Program-made: the position numbers and the translations under genes
IMG/VR virus record: IMGVR_UViG_3300024520_000090
Span: 1-55,865 of that record
Strand: one strand, 5' to 3'
DNA from: a virus
DNA: 55,865 nt
Part shown: positions 15,206-24,141 of the stretch, piece by piece
Layout: every line of letters starts with the position of its first letter
How positions within the stretch are numbered: the first letter of the stretch is position 1
Notes under the pieces: model-generated
The model's database searches: none
What the model saw: the letters and a program-made list of their open reading frames with translations, nothing else
What the model was told of the DNA's origin: nothing

Positions 15206-15567
15206 TGGGACTACTTGAACAAATCTACCGAAGCCGAGTAGGCCGACGAGGGGAATGGCACGACGCCCCCCAGCGAGAGCTAACAGTGGTATTCAAAAAC
15301 CTGCTCTTAGAGCTACTGCTTTACGGCGGTGACTCAACTGAGGAGGCCGGGGCTGTCGCCTACCTGACGACAATATTCCAGGTCACTTTGAAGCGCCTAC
15401 AACTGGCTGAGACGATTAAACTTGAGGACCCAGAGGCAACACTAACAGGTGTGCTCGACTCCATTGAGCTTGATAAAGAATCAATCCTAGACATCATCAA
15501 CGACTACTACGAGACAACTGACAATGCGATACCGACTACCGAATGCAAACCTAGCAGCACTGGCTAA
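15205..15567 (+). CDS. Hypothetical helical protein (120 aa)
   Basis: The ATG at 15205 is fused to the preceding stop (TAATG) and lies about seven bases after AGGGGA; an earlier in-frame ATG at 15199 is less well placed. The product is helical and acidic in its C-terminal half. Its last 44 bp overlap the helicase gene in another frame, so it is probably co-regulated with it. Confidence 0.6.
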   Translation: MGLLEQIYRSRVGRRGEWHDAPQRELTVVFKNLLLELLLYGGDSTEEAGAVAYLTTIFQVTLKRLQLAETIKLEDPEATLTGVLDSIELDKESILDIINDYYETTDNAIPTTECKPSSTG

Positions 15568-17125
15568 GGTCCCCGGTGCGGTCCCTTCACGGGGCACGTC
15601 ACCGGGACCACCCAGGAACTGTCGGGCACTGCTAGGGCTACCCCCTATCGAGGAGGGGGAGCCTTGGCTGACCCCGCCTCCCGAGCTAGAGGACTGGGTG
15701 CCCGAGTGGCTCACACCCTACCAGAAGCGGGGCTGGGCCTTCCTAGTAGCTAGGCGAGGCGGCCTCCTCTACCACCCCCCGGGGGCAGGCAAGACAGCCG
15801 CAGGCCTATGTGCTGCGCTTAGCTGTGCCCAAGGGGGCAAGAAGATTATCGTCATCACACGAGCTACGACGCGACGGCAATGGGACAGAGAGGTCCAACG
15901 TCTCTCTAGCCTACGCCCAAAGATCGTGCGGGGCAGAACCCCGACTCCGATTGAGCGGGACGTGCGCTGCATCATCCTCGGATGGGAGACACTCACCGAC
16001 TGGGTGGGGGCGCTCATCGCATGGGGAGGGCGAGACTTCGTAGTCATCCTCGATGAGATACACAAGGCCAAGTCTAGTCGCCGCCACGAGAAGTACGTAA
16101 AGGCTGCAGGGGTCATCGGATGGCGCACGGCCAAGAACATCACAGCGAGCACGGCTAAGCTATCGAAGGCAGCAGGGTACCGCATTGGGTTATCCGCTAC
16201 ACCTGCCCCGAACGAGCTATCAGACCTATGGTCTGTGCTCGACATCCTAGAGCCTGGTTGCTGGGGGAGGTCCCTAGACTGGGCACGCCGATACTGCGGC
16301 GCCTTCCAGAACCAATGGGGAGGATGGGACACAGGGGGACGGAGCAACATTCCCGAGCTTAAGGCCCGAGTGGCCGAGATTATGCACAAGGTCAACCGAG
16401 CGGAGGTCTTCGAGAACATGCCACCTAAGCGGCGTGAGCTATGCTACCTCTCAAAGGAAGACCAGTCGAGACCGGTGGGCTTCAAGAAGGACCTCCAAGA
16501 GGCAGCACGCCAGGGTAAGAACGCTCTGTTCGAGATGCGTCTGATGGAGGCAGCCGCTCGCAAGCGCAAGTGGGTCATCGACACTGCCCTGGACTGTATC
16601 ATAGAGTACAACCAGAAGGTGGTGATCCTCACAGGGAGGAAGAAAGACTGCGAGGCTATCGCTTCCAGCCTGGAGAAGAAGCTGGCCAAGGTCGAAGACG
16701 CCGAGATGTGGTGGGGCCATGGTGGAGTAAGCACCCACGCACGGGATAAGATGGTCCAGGCTTATTCGGAACGGCCTAGTCGTGCTGCCTTCGTCGGTAC
16801 CACGGATGCCTTCGGGGAAGCCATCGACGGGCTACAGCACACTGACCTGGCTATCTGTTGCCTGCTCCCCTGGAACGGTGGGCGCGTAGAGCAGATGGAG
16901 GGACGCTTCCACCGGAAGTCATCGACCCGACCCGTTCGTATTATGTACGTCATTGCCGAGGGTACAGTCGATGAACACGTCTCTGACCTTGTCTTAAGAA
17001 AACTAAACAACATCGAGAAAGCACTAGACCACCAGGAAGCCAGGGATATAGCTGACACATTAGCAGGACTAGACGACGAGGATGCGATCATCACAAGCAT
17101 CATCAATAAGATGGGAGGCATGTAA
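15524..17125 (+). CDS. SNF2/DEAD-type helicase
   Basis: This 533-residue superfamily 2 translocase has Walker A PPGAGKTA near 85-92, motif II DEIH near 177, motif III SATPAPN near 223, a C-terminal RecA domain with VGTTDAFGEAIDGLQ, and motif VI QMEGRFHR near 457. This is the layout of SNF2-like phage helicases that remodel DNA-protein complexes or drive fork reversal and recombination (compare T4 UvsW by role). ATG 15524 lies inside the end of the preceding gene. It opens the DNA-metabolism block. Confidence 0.88.
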   Translation: MRYRLPNANLAALAKVPGAVPSRGTSPGPPRNCRALLGLPPIEEGEPWLTPPPELEDWVPEWLTPYQKRGWAFLVARRGGLLYHPPGAGKTAAGLCAALSCAQGGKKIIVITRATTRRQWDREVQRLSSLRPKIVRGRTPTPIERDVRCIILGWETLTDWVGALIAWGGRDFVVILDEIHKAKSSRRHEKYVKAAGVIGWRTAKNITASTAKLSKAAGYRIGLSATPAPNELSDLWSVLDILEPGCWGRSLDWARRYCGAFQNQWGGWDTGGRSNIPELKARVAEIMHKVNRAEVFENMPPKRRELCYLSKEDQSRPVGFKKDLQEAARQGKNALFEMRLMEAAARKRKWVIDTALDCIIEYNQKVVILTGRKKDCEAIASSLEKKLAKVEDAEMWWGHGGVSTHARDKMVQAYSERPSRAAFVGTTDAFGEAIDGLQHTDLAICCLLPWNGGRVEQMEGRFHRKSSTRPVRIMYVIAEGTVDEHVSDLVLRKLNNIEKALDHQEARDIADTLAGLDDEDAIITSIINKMGGM

Positions 17126-17201
17126 GATCGAAAGAAAAGAACCACTATATTCGTTAGATTTTAATTAGCATAGGTTTTAACTGACCTACCCAGGAGATAG
17201 C

Positions 17202-17468
17202 ATGAGCAATTATAAAGGATCTCAGACTACACTCTGGAAGTTCTTGTCTGGGATACCCAAACAGGAAGTTGTCGTAGGTATGGACCTAGCTGAGATGGAT
17301 AAGCAATGGGGTGGGTGCCTCGTTAACCCAGAGAACCTGATGTATTCGGAGCGGGTACTACACCCAGCTACATGGGAAAAGTATTACAGATATGGGTGGA
17401 TTACTAGGGCACGCACTCTATCTAAAAAAGGTTTGAGAACGTACCTCAACTTAAAGGAACAATCATGA
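17202..17468 (+). CDS. Hypothetical protein (88 aa)
   Basis: ATG 17202 follows CAGGAGATAGC. The 76-bp gap before it is AT-rich without a clear promoter. The C-terminal half (YRYGWITRARTLSKKGLRTY) is basic and may form a small winged or HTH unit. Its end overlaps the nuclease gene by 4 bp (ATGA), so it belongs to the recombination operon. Confidence 0.55.
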   Translation: MSNYKGSQTTLWKFLSGIPKQEVVVGMDLAEMDKQWGGCLVNPENLMYSERVLHPATWEKYYRYGWITRARTLSKKGLRTYLNLKEQS

Positions 17469-18295
17469 AGAAACTACTTAACCCAGGGCCATCCGAAGCA
17501 GGATGGCATAGACTACAGAACGTGCTGCAATGCCCGCGTAAGTATGCACTGGACGCTGCTCAAGAGTGGGAGTGGAGTCCTCCCCTCATCAAAGGATCTC
17601 TGGTCCACCTCGGCTTGGCGCACCACTACGCACTCAAGCAGAACCCCGAGGCCGACTTGGCTACTCCAGTGGAGGCGGTGGGGCGCTTGGCCCTGGCCCA
17701 GGCCGGAGAACTAAACGATCCGAGATGGCTAGAGTATGCCGAGTTGGTCAATCAGACTATATCGGAGTACATCGATCATTGGAGAGGAGAACAATGGAGG
17801 GTCCTTCAGGTGGAGGAGGAGCTTAGGGCTCAGGTTCAGGATGATGTCCGGGGCGAGAAGTACCTCTACACCCAGCGCCCTGACTTAATCGTTGAGGACA
17901 AGTGGGGCAAGGTTTGGATCGTAGATCACAAAACTACCTACAGGATTAGCCCCAGCACAATTCGGCGGTACACTTTGTCGGGTCAGTTCCTCGGCTATCG
18001 CATACTGGGCAAAGGTTTTTTCAAAGATCGGTTTGCAGGGATTGTACTCAACATGATACAACTACCGAAGGACGCGACAGGCGGTGCTTCTTTCAAGCGA
18101 CCCAACCTGGAGCCTGCTCCTGTTGCTGACGCAGACCATAAACAAACACTCATCTACGCTGAACGACTAATCAGAGACCACCAACATCTAACCGATCCGA
18201 TGGACTGGCCCGCTGTCCATCACGAAACCGCATGTACGACTCCGTATGGACCGTGCCCTTTTCATCACATCTGCCAATGGGGAAATCACCAATGA
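17465..18295 (+). CDS. RecB/Cas4-like PD-(D/E)XK nuclease with Fe-S cluster
   Basis: This 276-residue nuclease shows GSLVHLGL near 44 (histidine motif), RPDLIVED near 139 and IVDHKTT near 153-159, the D...DxK core of the PD-(D/E)XK fold. A lone Cys in LQCPRKY (23) plus three C-terminal cysteines (257, 264, 270, in the pattern C-x6-C-x5-C) match the four-Cys iron-sulfur arrangement of Cas4/AddB-type nucleases. It likely resects DNA ends for the neighbouring Sak4-like ATPase and SSB. It overlaps both neighbours by 4 bp. Confidence 0.85.
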   Translation: MKKLLNPGPSEAGWHRLQNVLQCPRKYALDAAQEWEWSPPLIKGSLVHLGLAHHYALKQNPEADLATPVEAVGRLALAQAGELNDPRWLEYAELVNQTISEYIDHWRGEQWRVLQVEEELRAQVQDDVRGEKYLYTQRPDLIVEDKWGKVWIVDHKTTYRISPSTIRRYTLSGQFLGYRILGKGFFKDRFAGIVLNMIQLPKDATGGASFKRPNLEPAPVADADHKQTLIYAERLIRDHQHLTDPMDWPAVHHETACTTPYGPCPFHHICQWGNHQ

Positions 18296-19194
18296 AACTA
18301 TACATCTTCGGAATAACCTACGGACCCTCTGGAAGTGGTAAGACCCTTGCTCTTATCCGTGCCTTCCCTAAGGGGCTATTCATTGCGCCAGAAGGCGCTC
18401 TACTCTGTGGCCAGCACCTAGCCTGGACGCCTGAAGGTAGGCTGTTCACGACCCTACAGGACGTGACAGATACTATTCGCAGGGAGCATACGAACTACCC
18501 AGCCATCATCGTTGATGACCTGTCGCTAACGCTGGACACAGAACTGACAGAGATACGCAAGAAGTTCCCTGGGTGGTCAGCCAACAGTGAACTGAACCGG
18601 CGTATCACCGTGTTACGAGATGCCGCTCGCTCGGCCCAGTGTCATGTGTTCTTCACCATGCACGAGAAGGCCCCACGCGAAGTCAAGCAGGATGGCAACA
18701 CCCGCTACATCCCTGGGCACCCGATGGTCCCTGGCTGGGAGATGGCAGAGAAGCTACCCGCCATGTGTGACTTCGTTGCTCGTGTTGTCTATGACGAGAC
18801 CGTACCATGGCCGTGGCCCTACCAATATCAGACTGGGCCTGACCAGAACTACGTCACTAAGGACCGCCTGGGGATCTCCCCGCACAAGTTCCCTATGAAC
18901 ATACGGGCTCTCCTCAAAGCCTCTGGTGCCGAACTGCCGAGGCCCAAAGAACTTCAGTGGATGGACACTGTCGTCTCGCAACTAGCCCCGAAGCTAGTAC
19001 CACTCCTTGATGACGTGGACGAGATGAAAGCCCTCTTCAACAAAGTTGCCTCGAAACTCTCGAAGCATAAACCCGAGCACGTCATCTGGTGTCTTAGTGA
19101 CGCCATCGACGAAGCCCAGTTACTACAACACGAATCGACAAAGGTCGAATCATTCATCAACAACCTAACATTAGGAGATACCCATGTCATCTGA
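18292..19194 (+). CDS. Sak4-like RecA-fold ATPase (recombination)
   Basis: ATG 18292 is in an ATGA overlap with the nuclease stop; the longer frame from 18232 lies within the nuclease gene. The 300-residue product opens with Walker A GPSGSGKT at 11-18 and has a Walker B AIIVDDLS at 71-78, the single-RecA-core layout of phage Sak4/AAA_24 ATPases. These promote single-strand annealing together with an SSB. The C-terminal third is helical and charged. Position between an end-resecting nuclease and an SSB-like gene supports a recombination role. Confidence 0.78.
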   Translation: MKLYIFGITYGPSGSGKTLALIRAFPKGLFIAPEGALLCGQHLAWTPEGRLFTTLQDVTDTIRREHTNYPAIIVDDLSLTLDTELTEIRKKFPGWSANSELNRRITVLRDAARSAQCHVFFTMHEKAPREVKQDGNTRYIPGHPMVPGWEMAEKLPAMCDFVARVVYDETVPWPWPYQYQTGPDQNYVTKDRLGISPHKFPMNIRALLKASGAELPRPKELQWMDTVVSQLAPKLVPLLDDVDEMKALFNKVASKLSKHKPEHVIWCLSDAIDEAQLLQHESTKVESFINNLTLGDTHVI

Positions 19195-19762
19195 CTGGAG
19201 TTTTACCGCCGACTTTACCAACGTAACCGCCGCAGGAATGGGGGGAGCCCCGACTGAGGAGTGCTACTGCAAGGTGAAGCTATACGCTTCCGAGATCCGA
19301 GAGACTGCCAAGGGAGCCCAACGAGTTGTATTTCGTTGCATGGTGACCGAGGGCAAGCACGCCAGCGCAGTCATCACCGATGGGCAGAACTTCCCTACAC
19401 CCGAGAATCAGATCTGCCTCCGCTACTGGAAGGCACTCCTTACTTCGATTGGCGTGACCGCAAAGGCGCTCGCTAAGAAAGAGGTCAAGATCAACGGGAC
19501 GTCCCTGATGGGACGAGAAGGGTTTGTTCACTTCATCCCTGCACCCGAGGGTGGCTACAGCCAAGTGCGCTGGCTCAGTGCTCAGCAGTTCAAGACTCTG
19601 TCCGCTAAGCAGGTCGTAGAAGAGCCCGAGGCTGCACCAGCCAAGAAGGCCAAGAAGGCCAAGAAGGTTGCACCCATCGAAGTGGATGCTGCTCCTGAGG
19701 AGGAGCCTGAAGTTGTCCCTGTCGCTGCTGATTCGGATGACCCCTTGGACTTCTTGATCTAA
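19184..19762 (+). CDS. ssb: Single-strand DNA-binding-like protein
   Basis: This 192-residue protein has an N-terminal beta-type core of about 140 residues, a lysine-rich linker (AKKAKKAKKV) and a long acidic tail ending in DSDDPLDFLI. The tail resembles the acidic, hydrophobic-tipped C-terminus with which SSB proteins recruit partners. It overlaps the Sak4-like gene by 11 bp, matching the known Sak4-SSB pairing. No canonical OB-fold motif could be confirmed by eye, so the call rests on tail and context. Confidence 0.7.
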   Translation: MSSDWSFTADFTNVTAAGMGGAPTEECYCKVKLYASEIRETAKGAQRVVFRCMVTEGKHASAVITDGQNFPTPENQICLRYWKALLTSIGVTAKALAKKEVKINGTSLMGREGFVHFIPAPEGGYSQVRWLSAQQFKTLSAKQVVEEPEAAPAKKAKKAKKVAPIEVDAAPEEEPEVVPVAADSDDPLDFLI

Positions 19763-19846
19763 CATCTAACCGGAGGGGGTCCTGTGTAACTTGGGTAACT
19801 AGGTTGCTGCCAAGCAGGGTCCTCTCCTTTCCCTTTAGGAGAACGT

Positions 19847-20221
19847 ATGGAACCCAAGAATTATTATGTTTATGAAATGCCACCTATTGACTTGTGGCAC
19901 GGTACAGTTGACCTAGACGGACTGCCCCTTGAGTTTCGAGAACGAGCCACGAGCTTGGGCATGATCTTCTCTACCCTACACTCGGAGGATAAGTGGAGAA
20001 ACCCCCCCAGGTTTGGTTTCGCGTATGAACTAGGCAACTGCGAGTTGCAGTTGTGGGCGTTCAGGAAGCTAGAGCACGCTGGGGCCACCGTAATAGCGAG
20101 CCCCACTCCGCCTAACTTTGCTGCACATGGCGAGGAACCGGTCGTAGACCATGGTATACGGTTACTTGGCTGGGAGGACTCCCCCCCGTTTGCCCCACCT
20201 GTACTGAACGCCTGTCTCTAG
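19847..20221 (+). CDS. Hypothetical protein (124 aa)
   Basis: ATG 19847 follows CTTTAGGAGAACGT. The leader CTTTAGGAGAAC recurs before the polymerase gene and both proteins begin MEP, so the start region appears duplicated. The product is beta-rich, Pro-rich at its C-terminus and acidic. No family recognised. It lies between the SSB-like and polymerase genes. Confidence 0.55.
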   Translation: MEPKNYYVYEMPPIDLWHGTVDLDGLPLEFRERATSLGMIFSTLHSEDKWRNPPRFGFAYELGNCELQLWAFRKLEHAGATVIASPTPPNFAAHGEEPVVDHGIRLLGWEDSPPFAPPVLNACL

Positions 20222-20259
20222 GAGACGGACTTAAGCAACCCCTGTCTTTAGGAGAACCT

Positions 20260-22716
20260 ATGGAACCTCTATGCGAGGAATGCCCTTTGTGCGCCCACTG
20301 GATGGAGCGCCAAAAGTGGTCACCTGTGCCCAGTGAGATCAACCCTGGAACCGACATTATTCTGGTGGGTGAAGCTCCTCGCATGGATGATACCACTGTC
20401 CAACGGCCCTTCATGGACGCGCACGGGGTTGAGGTGGTCGAGGCTCTTCAGGCTATCGGTGAGTCCCGGAAGTCTGTCTCATGGGCTAACGTCTGTGCCT
20501 GTCGATTCCCCCACGACAAACCGGATAACTTCCTGGCTGCGCTACGGAAGACGAACCGCACCCGAGTGCGCGCAGGAAAGGAGCCCGTCCCTTCTCCGAT
20601 GGACTGTTGCCGTCCGCGACTTCAGGCCGAGCTAGATGCCCATACCAATATCATAACAGTGGGATCACTAGCGGCGAAGGCGGTCTTACCTGGCAACCCG
20701 AGCCTGGGGGCCATCCGAGGTGGGCCTACCCGTGTAGGCACAACCAAGGTGCTTCCTGCTCATGCCCCTTACTTCATCCGACATAAGCCCCAATGGCGCT
20801 CTGTCTTCCGTGGCGACATCGCCAAAGCCTTCCGCTACTTCAAGGGCAAGCTACGTTGGGAAAACCCAGCAGTCTTTATGGAACCCAGTGCAGCCGACCT
20901 GCGCGCCTTCCTAGAGAAGTGCAAGGCGTCACGTACCCCTGTGTCCTATGATGTGGAGACCGATGGCATTGAGTCCATGACATGCGAGCTACGCTGCATA
21001 GGCATCGGCACCAAGGACACCGTCTATATTGTCCCCCTGCTCACAATAGGGGGCGAGCCTGCCTTCTACCTCGGGGACCTCCGAGAAGAGATGCAAGAGG
21101 TTCTCCGCTGGTTCTTTGTTGATAGTGACCTAATCAAGATAGGCCACAACGCAGGCTACTACGACCGCATCGTTATCGAGCAGCACCTTGGGGTCACCCC
21201 TCTCCCGCTTATCGATACCATCCTCCTACATAAGCTTGCTCGAAGCGAGTACCCGCATGGGCTGGCCCACATCGGGTCAGTGGAAACCGACGTACCCGCA
21301 TGGAAGTCTGAGCACACGGCGACCACGGCTCAATCTGACATCGAGCTTTGGCGCTACTGCGCGACAGACGTAGCAGTAACCGCCCGCATAGCTCCTATTG
21401 TCTATGAGCAGGTGAAGCAACGGGACCAGCTTTCTCTCTACTCGCTGGACCTGAAGCTCCAGGAGATGTGCGTGGGGATGCACCGGCTAGGTGTACGCAT
21501 CGATGAGGAACGACGTAAGACCCACGAGCGCACGTTGCTGATGGACCAGAACATCCAGCTTACTCTCATCCAAGAACAGGTGGGGGGCACGTTCAACCCG
21601 AATAGCCACGACCAAGTCAGGCGTCTCTTGTTTGACAAGTGGTCGCTACCAGCCCACAGCTACACGGGGACAGGGGAACCTAGCACCAATGCTGCCACCT
21701 TGCGCTGGCTGGTGGCTAACCCGCTCCTCGATGAGCAACAACGGATTACCGTAAACTCCCTACGCAAGTACCGAAAGGTGACTAAGCTACTCGACACCTA
21801 CGTCCGTAAGCTCTCACCCGATGGGGGCTGGGTGGATAGCGATGGGTATGTCTACCCCGACTACAACGTACACGGTACGGTCAGTGGGCGCTTCTCTAGC
21901 TCTAACCCTAACTTCCAGAATATCCCCTACCAGCTACGGAACATCTTTGTCCCTGCGCCGGGCATGGTTTACGTAGGCGCCGATTTCGACCAGCTTGAAC
22001 TGCGCTTAGCCTCGGCACTTTCAGGTGCTACCCACTACCTGGACGCTTTCGGGAAGAGGGAGATAGACCCGCATAACCTGACAGGCGAGATGATGTTCGG
22101 GGATGAGTTCTGGTCAGTCGACGGAGCACCTGACACAAAGCTGGGTAAAGGCTCCGGTCAGTTCAAGTCCTTGCGGGACCTAGCTAAGACCATCTGCTTT
22201 GCCTCTCTCTATGGGGCAGCCCCTCCTAAGGTACATGAGCTTCTCATGCAGGCCGAGGACAAGGCTGGCAACTTACTTTATGCCCACTACTCCATCAGGG
22301 AGGTTAGGGCACTACATCGGCGGTGGCTTCGAGCAGCACCTCAATTCGAGGCATGGTGGGAACAACAGCTAGAATACTGGCGAATCAATGGCTATGTCGA
22401 AGAGCCTGTTTTGCGCCGCCGCCGATACTTTCATCAAGAAGACTTCAACGCTATTGTTAACTTCCCCGTGCAAGCGGGGGGGTTCAGTATTGTCGCGCAA
22501 GGTATGCTCGACTTAATCAAGGAGGTCCCGTTTATCCCTAAGGAGAGGCGGGGGCTTGTTAACCAGTTGCATGACGCGGTGCTATTACAGGTACCGGAGG
22601 CCCATGCAGACACGGTCAAAAGGATAGTTACTGACTGCTTAACCCGGAGGGTAGACGGACTCCCCGTCACCTTTACGGCTGATGCACACGTAGGCTACTC
22701 TTGGGACCAAGTATAG
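20260..22716 (+). CDS. polA: DNA polymerase A fused to a uracil-DNA-glycosylase domain
   Basis: The first 190 residues follow the Fe-S uracil-DNA glycosylase (UDG-like) fold: cysteines at 5, 8 and 11, GEAPR at 37-41, and further cysteines at 79, 81, 116 and 117 that could complete the cluster. A 3'-5' exonuclease follows, with DVETDG near 231. The polymerase domain has motif A DFDQLELR near 576, motif B RDLAKTICFASLYG near 640 and motif C LHDAVLL near 770. At 818 residues it is longer than a stand-alone phage PolA of about 600-650 by roughly the UDG part. It replicates phage DNA; the fused domain may read uracil or merely tether. Confidence 0.9.
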   Translation: MEPLCEECPLCAHWMERQKWSPVPSEINPGTDIILVGEAPRMDDTTVQRPFMDAHGVEVVEALQAIGESRKSVSWANVCACRFPHDKPDNFLAALRKTNRTRVRAGKEPVPSPMDCCRPRLQAELDAHTNIITVGSLAAKAVLPGNPSLGAIRGGPTRVGTTKVLPAHAPYFIRHKPQWRSVFRGDIAKAFRYFKGKLRWENPAVFMEPSAADLRAFLEKCKASRTPVSYDVETDGIESMTCELRCIGIGTKDTVYIVPLLTIGGEPAFYLGDLREEMQEVLRWFFVDSDLIKIGHNAGYYDRIVIEQHLGVTPLPLIDTILLHKLARSEYPHGLAHIGSVETDVPAWKSEHTATTAQSDIELWRYCATDVAVTARIAPIVYEQVKQRDQLSLYSLDLKLQEMCVGMHRLGVRIDEERRKTHERTLLMDQNIQLTLIQEQVGGTFNPNSHDQVRRLLFDKWSLPAHSYTGTGEPSTNAATLRWLVANPLLDEQQRITVNSLRKYRKVTKLLDTYVRKLSPDGGWVDSDGYVYPDYNVHGTVSGRFSSSNPNFQNIPYQLRNIFVPAPGMVYVGADFDQLELRLASALSGATHYLDAFGKREIDPHNLTGEMMFGDEFWSVDGAPDTKLGKGSGQFKSLRDLAKTICFASLYGAAPPKVHELLMQAEDKAGNLLYAHYSIREVRALHRRWLRAAPQFEAWWEQQLEYWRINGYVEEPVLRRRRYFHQEDFNAIVNFPVQAGGFSIVAQGMLDLIKEVPFIPKERRGLVNQLHDAVLLQVPEAHADTVKRIVTDCLTRRVDGLPVTFTADAHVGYSWDQV

Positions 22717-22724
22717 GAGATCGA

Positions 22725-24023
22725 ATGTCCATTCCACATATCACAGGGATACACACTAATATCAAGTTTCCCTCATCTATCGTAATCAACAACCTAAGCC
22801 CGCATGTGCTGGTCACAGGCGCGAACGGATCGGGGAAGACCGCTCTCATCAACGCCCTTGAGCTAGCTCTAACAGGGGAAGCCCGCGACATTGGTGGCCG
22901 CTCCTCCTCTCGGACAGGCTCGATCTTGTCCAACCTGATCCCCCCAGGAGAGGCGAGCCTCTTCAGCTATGTCACCTTTAGTGACGGCACCGAGGCTAGC
23001 TGGGTACTAGAACGGGGCAAACGAGCGAAGCACTCACCCCCACCTCATACGACAGTGCTCCTGATGAAGGAGATCTTGAATGCCTTAGGTGGGAGTAAAC
23101 TCTCTATTGCCCGCTTCCTTATCCGATACTTCACCATGACAACTAAGTACATGTCCCAGGGTGAGGGGTTCCTGAATGCCATCGAGTTCCTCGCTGCCGA
23201 GGAGAGAGCGCGCAAGACGCTTAACTCCTGGAAAGCCGAGTATAAAGCCCTGGCTACGGCGCTAGAAGTCCTTGGCGCCCACGCAGAAGGGGCCTCGGCC
23301 CACACCGCCAAGGTAACCAACCTCCTCGCGATGCAACGCCTGCTTCGACTCCAGCTTGATAATAACCTTACGGGGTGTGGAGTCTGTGGCAAGACCGGCG
23401 CTATGGAGACCTTCGGGGCTCGTCTCGCCAAAGTGGAAGGGGCTATAGCAAAGCTTGGGGGAGCCCAAGTCCCCGAGCGGGTAGAGGCTCTCCAGCACGC
23501 GCTCGCAGAGACCCAGGTCCACATCGACCAAGCGACTGAAGCACTCGCGTTCATCCATGCTCAAATCTATGAGAAGGTAGAGTTTGTGGCCATACCCATC
23601 TTCCAACGGCTCGTCTCGGAAAGGATGGCGGAAGCGGTTGGGGTGACTACCACGAAGCAGCATTACTTCATCGGGTTCCTCGTTGAAGACCCGGATAACG
23701 AGCGTCAGGTGTGCCCTCACATCAGTGGGGCTGAGCTAGTACGCATGGCGTGCGCCATTGCCCGTGCCATTATCGATACGATGGACCAGCAACCTGAGCC
23801 CTTCTTCCCTGTTATGATCACCCCAGACCGAGGGATCGACCCGAAGACGCTGAAAACCCTGATGTTGACTTTAAGGGAGGTTCCTGCTACAACTATCTTG
23901 CAGAATCCCACGCAACCCCGAGGCCGTCCGACTACCGGCTGGACTCGGATTATTCTTGGCTCAGACCAGATAGAGGTTATCCGCGATGGCATCGACGCCA
24001 AAGAACAAAGCAGTGTCGGATAA
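22725..24023 (+). CDS. Short Rad50/SbcC-like ATPase
   Basis: ATG 22725 lies after TAGGAGATCGA; an upstream in-frame start at 22701 overlaps the polymerase gene. Of 432 residues, Walker A GANGSGKT is at 32-39. A CGVC pair at 218-221 sits between two helical arms, as in a Rad50 zinc hook. The ABC signature HISGAELVRMACAIARA lies near 332, followed by a Walker B-like PFFPVMITPDRGID. The arms are far shorter than in cellular Rad50/SbcC (about 1000-1300 residues). These ATPases open and tether DNA ends for a partner nuclease; no SbcD/Mre11 homologue is visible here. Confidence 0.8.
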   Translation: MSIPHITGIHTNIKFPSSIVINNLSPHVLVTGANGSGKTALINALELALTGEARDIGGRSSSRTGSILSNLIPPGEASLFSYVTFSDGTEASWVLERGKRAKHSPPPHTTVLLMKEILNALGGSKLSIARFLIRYFTMTTKYMSQGEGFLNAIEFLAAEERARKTLNSWKAEYKALATALEVLGAHAEGASAHTAKVTNLLAMQRLLRLQLDNNLTGCGVCGKTGAMETFGARLAKVEGAIAKLGGAQVPERVEALQHALAETQVHIDQATEALAFIHAQIYEKVEFVAIPIFQRLVSERMAEAVGVTTTKQHYFIGFLVEDPDNERQVCPHISGAELVRMACAIARAIIDTMDQQPEPFFPVMITPDRGIDPKTLKTLMLTLREVPATTILQNPTQPRGRPTTGWTRIILGSDQIEVIRDGIDAKEQSSVG

Positions 24024-24141
24024 AGTGTCTAAGCTAGCGGGGGAAGGCTACAAGCAAAAGCAAGCTGTAGCCATTGCCTTGAACATGAAACGAGAAGGTA
24101 AGCTAGGCCCCAAAGGTGGCTACAAGAAGGAGAAGTCGTAA
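23986..24141 (+). CDS. Small basic protein (51 aa)
   Basis: ATG 23986 lies inside the end of the Rad50-like gene in another frame, and the TAA overlaps the next ATG (TAATG). The product has a GEGYKQKQAVAIALNMKREG segment and a basic tail. This type of short Lys/Ala protein with a QAVAIAL core recurs in many phages (DUF6496-like by recollection). It probably binds DNA or is packaged. Confidence 0.65.
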   Translation: MASTPKNKAVSDKVSKLAGEGYKQKQAVAIALNMKREGKLGPKGGYKKEKS

